Positions 1-11,649 of a DNA stretch of 64,000 bases are shown here, one piece after another. The DNA is from Onchidella celtica. Its lineage: Eukaryota; Mollusca; Gastropoda; Systellommatophora; Onchidiidae. The notes below the pieces were generated by a model. It made no database searches and was not told the origin of the DNA. It worked only from the letters and a program-made list of their open reading frames with translations. The stretch's first letter is position 1; each line of letters begins with the position of its first letter. The translations under genes and the position numbers were made by a program. The stretch is taken from NCBI GenBank assembly GCA_963931925.1, contig OZ007583.1, positions 10,397,372 through 10,461,371 on the forward strand. Reading direction: 5' to 3'.

Positions 1-143
1 AAAGAGTTTATTTTCTGAGGTGATTCATGTCTGTGAAACTTGTGGTAGCTATTAGTTTTATCCCTTTATATTTCTGTTTTGTTTTCGTTGCCACCTGCTT
101 TGCTTGGCTTCATATTGCTTTTTGTCGTTTCCGTGGCTTGTAG

Positions 144-1666
144 GTGAAAAACAGATGTCCCCCTATGCCTTGGACTGTTTGCGAGATATGCTGGCTAAAC
201 CGCTTTCACCTCCTCGAACTCCATCAGGCCGACGTGACAGACTGCGGATGCCCAGCGGAGGCCGCTCAGAAACAGTGACCTCTGCTACTATCAGGCATAA
301 CCTTGACCATGAGACAACAATGCGGGGGTCAAATGTCACAAACTCATCCTCCATGTCTGTTATGTCTTGTTCAAATTCCATGACCTATACTAATAGTGGT
401 GTCAATAATTCTGGAAATGGTAATTATAATGCTATTAGTGGTGTTTCAACTTTAGGCATGGGTGGCTCACATCCATCTGTATTGGGAAGGAGTTACTCCA
501 CTTCAGCTGTGCTAGGGCCTGATTTGGAATCGGTTATTCCCGGTGATTTTGTTTCCGGTTCCACTCCGCCCTTGGTCAGGTCACAATCAGGAGGTTCTGT
601 CGTTAATATTGATTCTAGTGAAGGCTTGAGCCCATTAGCATCTTTTGGGAATGGCCGCGTCAATAAGCAGAGCACATTGTACCTCAACCGTTGGGAGATG
701 AAACAACACCAAGAGCAACAACAGCAGCAGCAGGAATTGACAGGAGTCTCTAAGGAGGACACATCTTCACTGGGAGCTTTGGAAGTGATTGTTAAATCAG
801 TCAAACACCCATTTGGTGAACTGGCCAGCTCTGTTTCTTCCATCAACAGAAGCCCAACCTCAGAGACACCCAGTAGCGGACCACTTTCATCTCCAAGCTT
901 CCTGGCAGGGATGCGACGTCACCGCTACTCTTCCCCTTCTCCAGACCCCAATGCAGGGACAGGAATGATGTATCCACCATCATTATCTGTGTCCACTACC
1001 AGTGGCTTGGTTTATCCACCCTCTGTCACCATGCCGTTGCCATCACCTTACTCAGCTGAACAATTGTTATATGCAGCACGTTCCTCTGGTGACCAACTTC
1101 TCAACCAACCTGGTCTGCTGACACGACCTGGTCTGGAGTTCCCTCAAGGTCTGCAAGCATCAGCTTCTCCATCTTCCACAACCATGTCCGCAAACTTCTT
1201 ATCGAGGATGGACCCCATGGGACGTGGTGGTACTCTGGATCAAGATATCCTCTCAGATGTTAGACAGCAGGAGTCACACAGCTTGGAGGCAAGAAGCGCA
1301 GAAATAGCTTCAACTTTCAATCTGAACAATAACAACATGATGGCTGGGCATGCCAAGGATCAGACTAACTCTTCCGTTCCCATGTGGATGATGGAGTCTA
1401 GAGAGAGGAATTTTGTTCATCGTCCTGATTTGATGATGATGCAGGCAAGATCAGGAACACATGATGTTGGTGGGGCAACAGTTCTTCGTCCAAGTGTGGA
1501 CTCTACCACAGATGACAACATGACAGGTGTCAGTGTTACTTCTTCAAAACAAGATGGAGGAGAAGATGGGGACAATAGAGGTGCATCAATGTCAATCAGT
1601 CAGTTGATTGGAGGGGCAATGAAAATTGAGCCTGAGGAATGGATGAACTACCCTGACTCTCATTGA
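144..1666 (+). CDS. terminal coding exon of an unrecognised gene (partial; 5' part lies outside the window)
   Basis: An open frame runs from a splice acceptor (AG at 142-143) to a TGA at 1664-1666, about 507 codons. The exon enters at phase 1, so the start codon is upstream of the window; the ATG at 155 is probably internal. The product is rich in Ser, Thr, Asn, Gln, Met and Pro. It has a short basic SPPRTPSGRRDR-like stretch near its start, a six-residue polyglutamine run near residue 190 and an acidic C-terminus containing ISQLIGGAMKIEPEEW. No folded domain is visible. The MKIEPEE stretch resembles a sumoylation-type motif (psi-K-x-E followed by acidic residues), which is common in transcription factors and co-regulators. 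A nuclear regulatory protein is therefore possible but unproven. The length of the frame and biased codon use make it a real exon; I cannot name the family. Confidence 0.75.
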
Positions 1667-2502
1667 CGTGCTCAAACTGACATACATTTTGTTTGTCAAG
1701 CTTTGCATTTTGTTGGGGATATATAGATATTTTTATACCCAGCACAGTGCAGATAACAAGGTTTAAGTGTAAAGTGCTTAGTTCAGGTGTTGTATCATTT
1801 TGTATAATATCATGTATGTGATCATTATAGCATATGAAACACATAAGCTCTAATATCATATTCTGTGGGGTATGAATGGCTTAATACTTCACCAAGAGCT
1901 GAGAATTTCACACTAGTTGAGAAAATGTGGAGTAGAATGCGATATCATACACTGCCCAGTCTGAGTGTTACCAATAGTTTTTTCTTATGATGGAAAAAGC
2001 TCACAAGGAGAGAAATGATGCATAAAAATACAAAAAAACCCAGTGAATTCATTATTTCATCAATGTTGAAATGGCATTTCCATAATTGTTAAACTTGAAA
2101 CTCAGGTGTTGTCCTGCATGCAGCATTATCAGGGAGACCACACAGAATTTGTTTTTAATATTCTAATATTGTTATCAGTGTCTGCTGCTTTCTACATTTG
2201 TTTGCATATACATGAAATTGTTGAGCTGACAGTGACCGCGCCAGGCAGTGTACAGCAGATTATTGTACATAATATGATATTCATGGTAGTGATGTGAACT
2301 TTCACAGATATCCTGGTGTCAGCCAGACTGAATGCTTAGGCTACCTTTGCAGGAAATCCCGCACTAGTTTTTAAAATTTTCCACCCCCATAGTAGAATGA
2401 TGATAAAGACCAATGTAATTATTTTAATGTGAATCTGTAGCTTGAATTTCATTTTTACTTTTTTTCAGGGAAGAATCAAAAGAAACTGAAGTATAAAATA
2501 AA
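1667..2502 (+). terminator. probable 3' UTR with candidate polyadenylation signal
   Basis: Non-coding AT-rich sequence follows the TGA of the upstream gene. The first exact AATAAA I see on this strand is at 2497-2502, about 830 nt after the stop. Other AATAAA matches occur further on (for example near 4070), so the real 3' end could be later. No transcript data are available. Confidence 0.4.
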
Positions 2503-2515
2503 GCTGATTATTCTT

Positions 2516-5500
2516 GACAAAAGTAGCTATTCTGGCCACAGATAGTTTCCAGGCTAGATAAAGGAATTGTGAATCTGACAGCATAATTTGTATTTAAATA
2601 TTGAAACAGGCATTTTTGGAATGCTTTGATACTCAAATTCTTTATCTGAATCTGACTCTAATCCTTTAACTATGAAAACAATAGAGCATTGGTGTTGATA
2701 CAAGCACAATCTCAACAAGAACATGATGGATGGTGTAATAATTGCATGAAATTGGATCGTCCCAAAAATTTCCTGGCTTGGCCATAAAGTAATAATTGCC
2801 TTTTTAGACATATTATGACTGAAAGTTCATTTGTATCTTCCTTTTCTCATTCTTTTGGACTTTGGTGCATAGATTATTTTTTGTTTCTTCCCATGTAAGG
2901 TTTTGTAACATCCATTTTTATTTTTACCACAAGAGTTGAGAAGATCAGAATTTGATTAACAAGAGTTCCATTACTTGTAGGACTTGTAACTTACTTTTCC
3001 TTGGGAAGTCAGTAATGAGTGCAAAATGTCAAAGTTTAGTATTGCAAAGATACTTCATAACATCTTCAGCTCATAAAACACTTTAGGCGACATTCTTCAT
3101 TAAGAGTCATGGAACAAATTAACCTAAGCACAACTGGAGGCAGTTGCCTGAAGTGATGAAATTTCTCCATAGATATCTGTACACAAGAGTCCTGGCGTGG
3201 TCACTAATGTTGTTCCAGTGTTGTTTTCTCAGGGATGAAATACAAAATGATATTATTTTACATTTGTTGACCCTTTATTGTACTGTAGTATACATGTCCT
3301 TCCCCGTCATTATCCCTAGCTATTCATGGCCTGATTGTTACTGCTTATTCTTAAATAATCAGCAACTGTGATTTGCTTGTGTTGACATGCTTCGTTCTCA
3401 GGTTGAAAATATATATATACAATATTATTTACATGAGCTTCAAGACACAATTCTTGATATTGTTATTCTACTTTCACCAAGTTTACATCAAGGTGAAAAG
3501 AGATCATTGTTTTTCTTAACCAGATTGTCATCCTGAAATATTGTTTTACAGTTTTTGGGTGACTTCAGAATTATTTCATTCCCGGTGTAAAGCTTTGAGA
3601 TGGTGTGGAATCCAGTGAAGAAAAACCGTATAATTTAGAGTATCTTATCAGAACCAAGCAGCCAAGTTGCCCAGCTGAACGCTGGACCCATTGAGTGAAA
3701 ACTGGATGGTTTTTGATTTGATAGGAATGACATAAATTGACATGTTGAGGTCAGAAGGTAGAGAAATACCACTGATCTATAGTTGTTTGAGCTGGGGGTT
3801 TGAATGGATCTGTTGACAATCACAGTTCTGTAGGAATGAAAACAGTATTCCAGTAAATAAATACAGTTTCCCATCTTTTTGAACTGTCTATTGTTTGTCA
3901 TCAAAAGTTTTCTAAATTTCTACTGATGAATCAGCATATCAGAGAACTATCACTTGTGAAACATGTTTTTAATAACATGGATAACATCACCTACTAATTC
4001 ATGAACTTCCTGACTTCCCTCTGGAAATCTTGGTGATCAAACATTTTATATTGAATAGGTTTTTCAAATAAATACCACCAATAGAATACATACAAGTGTT
4101 AATTGTAGAAATCCTTCCAATCTAAAACAATTTTACATACAAGTATTGCCCTACCTTATCTGTCCTCAGCTACAATTTTAAGTCAGGTTGTTGTTATTAG
4201 TGTTGTTAAATTTGTCAACTTTATTTTGACACAGGGAATATTTTTTTTACAATTTTGGTATTTGATATAGCTACCGGTACTTATTCACTATTTAATGCAC
4301 TAAATAATGCATATATATCTTATTGTATTCACTCACATGAATATCTGTGTTATTGAAGAGTTGATATATATAAAAAGGAAGTAGACAGTGCAGTGGACAT
4401 TTTTAAATTTGCAAGACTTTTAAATAGCGGTACATTTTTCAAAATGAATACAAATATTTATAGGTTATTTTTAACATATCAGATCTTGTCACTTGAAAAA
4501 AAAACAACTAAAGAATGACTGTACATAACCTATATTGCTGTAATTTTCTTTTAGGAAACAGAAAAATGCTCAGGTCTTGCATAAAGACCAGGTAAAGCAG
4601 ATTCATATGAAATGTCTTTGAAGAAGGTGCTGAGGGGTCTTTGATGTATTTTAGTCAGATATAAGTACGTCAGTATGAATAATAGAAGTACATGCAAAGC
4701 GGTGGAAATGGGAATAGGGAAAAACATGTAGATTGGCATTTGCTTGTTTTATATTTTTGGTATCTTGTGTGAAGTTCAAGATGCTTGTTGGGTATAGTAG
4801 TTATATTCTGTTCTGCACATTTTTCTTTTTCATTTTGTATGCAGTGTTCAAGTTGAGTTTTTTTTTTAATTAAACATTGATTTTTAAAACTTTTTAAGGG
4901 TAAATTAGTTAATTTTAATTCAGTAAATCAAGATATAAAATTAACGAATGCCGTTTTCTTTTCTTTACGGATTTTACTCTGTGGAGAGTATTTTCAGGGA
5001 TTCTTCCAGTCAGGCTTGTTTTGAACAAAAAAATTCACATTTATTTTCTCATTGTGCTGTTGTAATTCTTCCTTTAGAAAGATGGAAAACTGTTGATGGT
5101 TTTGATGACCTTTCATAATTCAACCTACTGGCGTTACCATGGCTCAAACGGGTTCCTTTTTTTTCTTTTCCTGAGGCAGTTTTTGTGTTAAATTGTAATT
5201 GTTGACCTAAATGTGTCTGATGTTTCAAATTCTTTCATATTGACCTAGCTGTATTTGTTTATCAGTGACCTCCATGTGCTGGTTCCAGAAATGCTGTGTA
5301 CATTATTATGTTCTGTTTTTTTTTTTCATCATTCTCTAATGTCCCAACAAATCTTGAAGCTCAGTTTGAAAACTCTTTGGGAGGACTTTTCATCCTTGTG
5401 GCCCCATGGACGTGTATAATTCATGTGTTTGAATCAAAACATTTCAAGATGTGGGCTATTAATTGAGGGTGTTTTAGTTCTGGAAGGGCAAGTTCAAATT

Positions 5501-8500
5501 TCTCATAAAATTTGAATTTGTGAGAAAGTGCATCATACTTTAGAGAAAGTTTTCATCATGTATCTATTTAGCATAGGCAGACACAAGTAATCTTAAATAT
5601 TAACATGGGGGTTGAAGATAAGAAACCAGCCATTTCTTGCAAATCTGTGAGTAGTCAATGTTAAAACCTGAGCTATACATAAATTCATGTTGTCATTTAA
5701 CTAAATAGTCATAATATTGAATTCGACAACTCAAAACTTTGACAATTCCAAGTAGCTCTGCATGTGCTATTCTAAGAAAGTTCTTTGTAGGGCTTGCTTT
5801 TTGGAATTTCCTCCAAACTGTAACATAATATTTAGTTCCGTCAGTTAAATCAGCTTGATAGAATTCCAGTTCTGCATGATGACCTTGTCCGTATCCAACC
5901 AATAGATGTCCTCATTTTGAAGAGTGTTTATTTTGCACGTGGGTTATTTTTACTATATTATCCGAGTGTAACCTGAGAGCCCTGTGTTCAGATATCCCGG
6001 TATTTTTTTTTTCCAGTGGTACTGTAAATACCAGAATTTTTTTGTGTCATTCTTTTAATGTAATTTTTTTTGGCATGCCTGTACTAATGTTTTACATGTA
6101 TTACAATATAAATATTTGTCACATAATGTATGTTTCCACTGGAAGTCTCTAAATATGGTATGCTATGTCAGTTAACGTTGCAGATTCCTTTGGTCAGAAA
6201 TGGGAAGTAAATTCCTCTCAACAATAGTAAAGAAAAAAGAAATACTAAGGATGTCTTGAAATTGATACATCAGTCAAATATCTCAATGGTTTGTAGGTAA
6301 TATTTAATGCTGAGGCATCCTAGGAAATACATAAACCCAATATTGCCGAACCCACTTTCACAAGTCCATTTCTTTCTGCTTAAGCCAGGGGGGCGCAACT
6401 CTGATTTAGAAAATATTTACTTTTTAGAAAATATACCTGAAATATAAATTTTTCAGATTTTATTTTTTATTTCTGCAACACTGTCACAATTTTCATTCTA
6501 TAATCGATAAATCTTTATTATTTGAAGTCTTTGTTTCATACCTTCCTTCTGAGATGAATTGTAAAAGTGCTCTAAATGCCCTGTTTTTGAATATAAAGTT
6601 TGAAAAATTGCCAAAAGGAGCAGAAAGTAGATAGAATTTTTGTTTTTACAGGGAAGAAGATCAGAGCCATCACTTAAAGTTACATGTGTTGCATTATTTC
6701 TGGTACTGAGAAGCCTGGCTGCAAGGAAAGGGATACTTGAAAAAACTATGTCAAACATGATGACCTGCAATGCTTTAGTCAGGAAACAACATATCCCCCC
6801 CAAAAATTTCGATGGTGCTTCATGGCCCTCGGGCAGTATTGGGGTAAATTTCACTCAAGTTTTTAGACAGGAATAAATAGTAACTGAACATATCACTTTT
6901 TTTATATTAATAAAAAATTTTTGCTAACTGATAACTCATTAATACAATATATGAATCATTTAGTCTGATGGTACTGCTTCTTAAGCTAGCTGGTCACATC
7001 ACAGATGATTATGGATCCAGTGTTAATGTTAAAGAGGGGTGATGTGTCTTGTTGGTAAAAAAAATATGTTTTTTGCTATGAACATGGAGGGACTTTGCCC
7101 TTGCATCCCGGTTATAATCTGTTACATTTCCCCGTGAAATTGTTTAGACTTTCACATGTATGGTGCAAGTTCCTTTAAGCTGTATTGCATCACTTAGATG
7201 CATAATTTTCATGATCAAGTTTGTGGAAGGAAAACTGTTAAAAATTATGTTTGCAGTTTGTTGGCTTTTTTTTTTTGGCATTATTTTCAGTTAGTTGCTC
7301 ACACCATCTCTTTGCGAACGAAAAGTCACAAAGGCCAAGAAATAACATGTTCTTTAATTTACATCTGTTTTCTTCAAATTCATGTTAGTTAAGCTGAAAA
7401 GCATTTGGTGCTTCATTTTTTATTTTTATATCATGAAATTCGTGCTGCTTTTGCAGGGCAGCTGGAAAATAATATATTCACTTCTAGTTTTTAATTAAGA
7501 GTTGAATCTGTGCAAACCATTATATGAATAAGTAATATGAAATGGAATATTTGGCAAGGAAAACCATTATCATTTAAAATATTTAGAATCCATTTCATTA
7601 ATACTGCATGATGTAAAATATACTTTGATTGATGATAGTAGATTCCCTGTTGGGTTGAGTGGATGTTTGTAATCAGTTTGATGTAATCATACCACAAGAC
7701 ATAATCTTGGCTGGCTCAGATGAAGATGATTACCACAAATCATAATCTTGGCTGGGTGAGATAAAATTTTCTGTCTATTACTGTAAGCCTTACTTTTTCT
7801 CTTGTATGAAATTTTAATGTTAACCATCCAAGTTACAGGCTTGAATGCCAAGGCCTTTATCATTGATGCAATTCTTTATAAGTAATTGTGATTTTTGTTG
7901 TTTGTTTGTCTATCGACATGGTAAAATGTATCTTACAGTATGTTTACTGTGAACTAGTGATTTACACGTGGTAAAATGTCTTTTGGGATGTAAAGATTTT
8001 TCTGAATGTTCAAAAAAATTGTCCATTTCTGTTATTATTGCAGCCTTTGTAACGTTTATAATTATTGTTTCGTGCAGATTTAAAACATGTTCTTCAGCAT
8101 GTGTGAAGTAATTGTTCCTGCCTAAGTGAGTATGTTTAGCTGATGACACAACAGTCTGCTGATGAATTTATTCAGCTGACATTTTCTTATACCTTTCATT
8201 TGATTTCCAACTCTACCACATGACTGCATTATTTTAGTCATCTGCTTCAGCAATGGTTGTCAACCCGAATGGGATGCAATGTTTTAGTATTTCCAAGTTA
8301 TCAATGTACTACCTCATTCAAGGTTCATCTGCAGTGAATGCTAAATGAATTGACATGTATTGGTGTGTATTTTTTTTTCTAATTTGCTTTGTTTATTTTG
8401 TACATGTACATATTTGTGTTGTATTGATGAATATACGCATGTGTGAAAAACACATATTTTTTTTTAACCACAGTTACTAGACATTTCGGTATTAACAGTA

Positions 8501-9149
8501 TGAGTCATTGCTATCTGTTAGGAGCTAGCTCGAAAAGATAAAAAGACAAAAAAAAACAAAACAAGAAAACAACTTGGATTTGACATTTAATTTTCAGTAA
8601 GCATGGAACCTTTCTTCAGCACTAAATAGAGCATTTTTTACCTGATTTGAACATTTTTTTTTTTTTTTTTACAATTTGCTATGCCACATGCTGACATAAT
8701 TTCAAAAACGCTATGTTGTTTTTAGACGCGAGGATTAAGTTTCTACCATGTTTTTAACACTTCTCCAGTGTTTTATTTTTCTCTGAATATCAGAACGGAA
8801 ATCTCTAGTCCAAAATGGCAGTTTGTAAAGGAGAAGAATGACTAAATTGATGCTTTCAAATTACAATCATAGTTGTCTTCACTTTTATATGAAGACAAAA
8901 ACATTTTGAAAATGTTATCATCTGGAGAAAACAAGTTTCTGCATACAAGAAAATGATAAACTACTGGTTTTCACCGGTGTTCCCGAAGCCAGGGTCATAA
9001 GCAAAAGTGTCTTCAGTGAAGAAATACAGTGCAATGAAATTGAGCAAAGTTATAAAACAATTGTTTGTTTTTTTCTCCAACATGTCAACAGAATCATTCC
9101 CAGAGTCAGCGAGTCAGGCAAAAGAAAGAAGCAGAGAAAAAAACAGAAC
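2516..9149. other. AT-rich non-coding DNA
   Basis: No open frame here has coding character or a domain I recognise. The sequence is strongly AT-rich with many short T and A runs. It could be long 3' UTR of the upstream gene or intergenic DNA. I see no RNA gene and no clear transposon end. Confidence 0.5.
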
Positions 9150-9153
9150 TGAA

Positions 9154-10240
9154 CCCTCGTTCTGTGGGAGGCCACCATATTGGCCTCCCCGCGCAACACG
9201 CAAGACACGCGAGGTCAAAATTGTGGCCTACTTATTGCAAACCGGGTCAAATGGGAGGCCAATATATTGTATGGCAGCGCTGCTCCTCGTGTTTTGTTTA
9301 TTCGGTTGCTGCGACTAGCGTTTTTTTCCCCACACTATTTCGCGTGTTTATCTATCCTGTCACCCCTACTGTATCTAACAAAATGGTGTCGTAAGATTGC
9401 GTTTATTACGATGCAACTATTCGTAACTATTCATCATACATTCGTAATAGTACTGACGGTCTGAAGTTCGAACTGGGGAAAATCTTGGGGAAACTTTTAC
9501 TTTGACTCTGGTTGTCGTCTACATGTGAAATGAGAAGAAAGGGGCCATGTGTGTATTAGAGACACCGTTCTATGTCTGTAATTATGAATTCTGATGTAAT
9601 ACTAGGGCATGCTGCATAAGGGCATCTGTCTGTAGGGGAAATATCAGGGAAAACTGGGAGAAAATGACCGACTTTGTTGTTGGTCGTTGTCTTTATTTGA
9701 CGTGGTAATTAGAGAGGTATTGTGTTGCTTTGATTAAACCGCTTTTCAGTACATGTACGTGCTGTACGACCTGGAAATCACATCTCTCGCTAAAACAAAC
9801 AACATAGTACATGGAATTTTACGTAGTAGAGGTGGGAGAAGGCAATGCCACGATACATGTGTTTAGTAAATTAATCGCCTGGCTTAAAAAATAATTTGTT
9901 CACCTGGATGGCCTGACTTAGGGACAGAAAAAGCGCGGAGGTCATAGGAAAATGATAAAACGTGTGTTAAACGGCATGTAAATGCAGAAAATTCTTGATT
10001 TTGGGCCTCCCATTTAACAATAAAACTTACCGCATGTCCATCACAAGTACTTTATCCCAATATCATAGAGGTCACTTACGATTTATCCATCACTATTGTT
10101 GTTATTGCGTCCTAAAGTAAACACGATACACGTGTTTACAAGGACCCGATTGACCCGACCGCCGAGGTTATCGGCAGCACACGAATGATTGGCTGACTGG
10201 CCGCTGGCTATCCCCACACGGGGCGTTACTTGGACGAGGG
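9154..10240. mobile_element. candidate non-autonomous TTAA-type (piggyBac-like) DNA transposon, CpG-rich
   Basis: The left end reads CCCTCGTTC after TGAA (9150-9153), and the right end reads GGACGAGGG before TTAA (10241-10244). The ends are therefore short inverted repeats next to a TTAA-like target, one copy of which is mutated. A second inverted pair lies inside: AAATGGGAGGCC near 9248 against GGCCTCCCATTT near 10004. The interval is clearly richer in CpG than its surroundings and has no transposase-like frame. TTAA targets and CCC-starting ends are typical of piggyBac elements; the assignment is inference from short ends. Confidence 0.35.
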
Positions 10241-10640
10241 TTAAAGTAAGAATTAAATACTTGAGTAATCCAGTGTTCCTTTCCCTGGCATGCAGAAATT
10301 GAATGAACTAGCATTTACGTCGCTTATGCATGTAAGTGACAGTTCACAGTCGCATATAAATCTGTTGTTGTTGTTGTGTACTTCATGATGAAAGGGTAAC
10401 ACGTTGAACAGACTCTACTCACAATTGTGTTGTGATTTATATTTTTTCCTTAGCAGCATTTTTTTATAAAGTGACATACATGTATACTCCTTGATGAAAC
10501 CTCTGTGACTTTAAGATTCCATAGATTACCATGTTTGATGTCTGATTCATGAAAAAAGTGGCAAATAGGATTGTTAAGCACTTTTGTTTCAAAACTTCTT
10601 TTTTTTTTCGTGTATATGCGTCTTCGTTTTAATCCAAACA

Positions 10641-11623
10641 CTATAATAATAATAATAATAGTTCGTCCATCAGGTATGATGATGACCTTAACAACACCAG
10701 AGGAATAAAGAACAGAAATTGTTGAGAATTTCAACACATGGACAATAAAGAGAACTAAAGGACACAGAGGACAGAATGGAAAGACTGTTCTTTCATGACT
10801 TATGGCTTCTCATGTGACTGATAAGTCCTATTTTTGCCCTGCAGACCCTTCCGCATAAATGACAAGAGTGCTCCGTTGGTTCAGTACCACTGGGCCTTTT
10901 CTTGCGCCGTTCTCTTTTTTTGATAGCCTGCTGGACTCTGTCAGCTTCCCATGCTTTGCTGCCTCTGGTAAGGGCCGCCCTCCAATTTGCACGATCAAGC
11001 GAGAGCTTTTCCCACTCACTCACATCAATGGCAAAGGCCTTCAGTGATTGCTTGAGAGTGTCTTTGTAACGTCTCTTTGGGGCCCCACCATTCCTCGTTC
11101 CATTGGAGAGCTCAGAGAAGAAGATTTGCTTAGGGAGTCTGGAGTCGGGCATTCTGACAACATGTCCTGCCCAACGTAGCTGAATTTTTTTCAGGTGGCA
11201 GAAGATGCTCAATTCCTTGGCACGATTGAGGACCTCAGTGTCTGGAATTTTATCCTGCCATTTGATCCTTAGGATCTTTCTAAGGCAGGCCAGATGAAAG
11301 TGATTTAGCTTTCTGGCATGCGATTGGTACACTGTCCAGGTTTCAGCCCCATAGAGTAGGGTGGGAAGGACCACAGCATTGTACACTTTCAGCTTAGTGT
11401 CTGTGCGAATGCCGGCAACATCCCACACTCTCTTTCGAAGCCTGCCAAATGCAGAGCTGGCTTTGCTGATTCTTGAGAGAATTTCAGTATCAACACGAGC
11501 CGTGGAAGACAGTGTACTGCCAAGATAGGTGAAGTTCTCTGACACCTTCAGAAGACTGTCATGGACTTTGATATTTGGGGTCACAGGATACTTGTCGTCT
11601 GGAGTAGGCTGATGGAGCACAAT
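10641..11623 (-). mobile_element. 5'-truncated non-LTR retrotransposon (LINE), 3' end only
   Basis: On the minus strand the C-terminal part of a LINE ORF2 is followed by about 150 nt of 3' UTR and a (TAT/ATT)n tail at 10641-10660. Homology seems to begin around 11623, where the frame turns into VLHQPTPDDK. Endonuclease and most of the reverse transcriptase are missing, as expected from incomplete target-primed reverse transcription. I cannot see a convincing target-site duplication. Confidence 0.8.
10793..11623 (-). pseudogene. LINE ORF2 C-terminal fragment with a terminal C2H2 zinc finger
   Basis: An uninterrupted frame of about 277 codons carries the region C-terminal to the reverse transcriptase palm. 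Recognisable blocks are FTYLGSTLS, the thumb-type segment VVLPTLLYGAETWT, LRKILRIKWQDKIPDTEVL and QLRWAGHVVRM. It ends in a single C2H2 finger (C-x2-C-x12-H-x3-H) in its last 25 residues. These blocks are characteristic of a family of invertebrate LINEs with a single ORF2 zinc finger at the C-terminus. The upstream catalytic FADD/YADD box is absent, so the fragment cannot encode a working polymerase. Its frame is still open, which suggests a fairly young insertion. Confidence 0.8.
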
Positions 11624-11649
11624 AAGCACAAAGAATCCAAACATTATAT

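Noticed and set aside
9007-9464. Overlapping open frames of about 100 codons in three frames
   Set aside because: Three overlapping frames in a CpG-rich stretch with few stop codons; composition effect, no domain.
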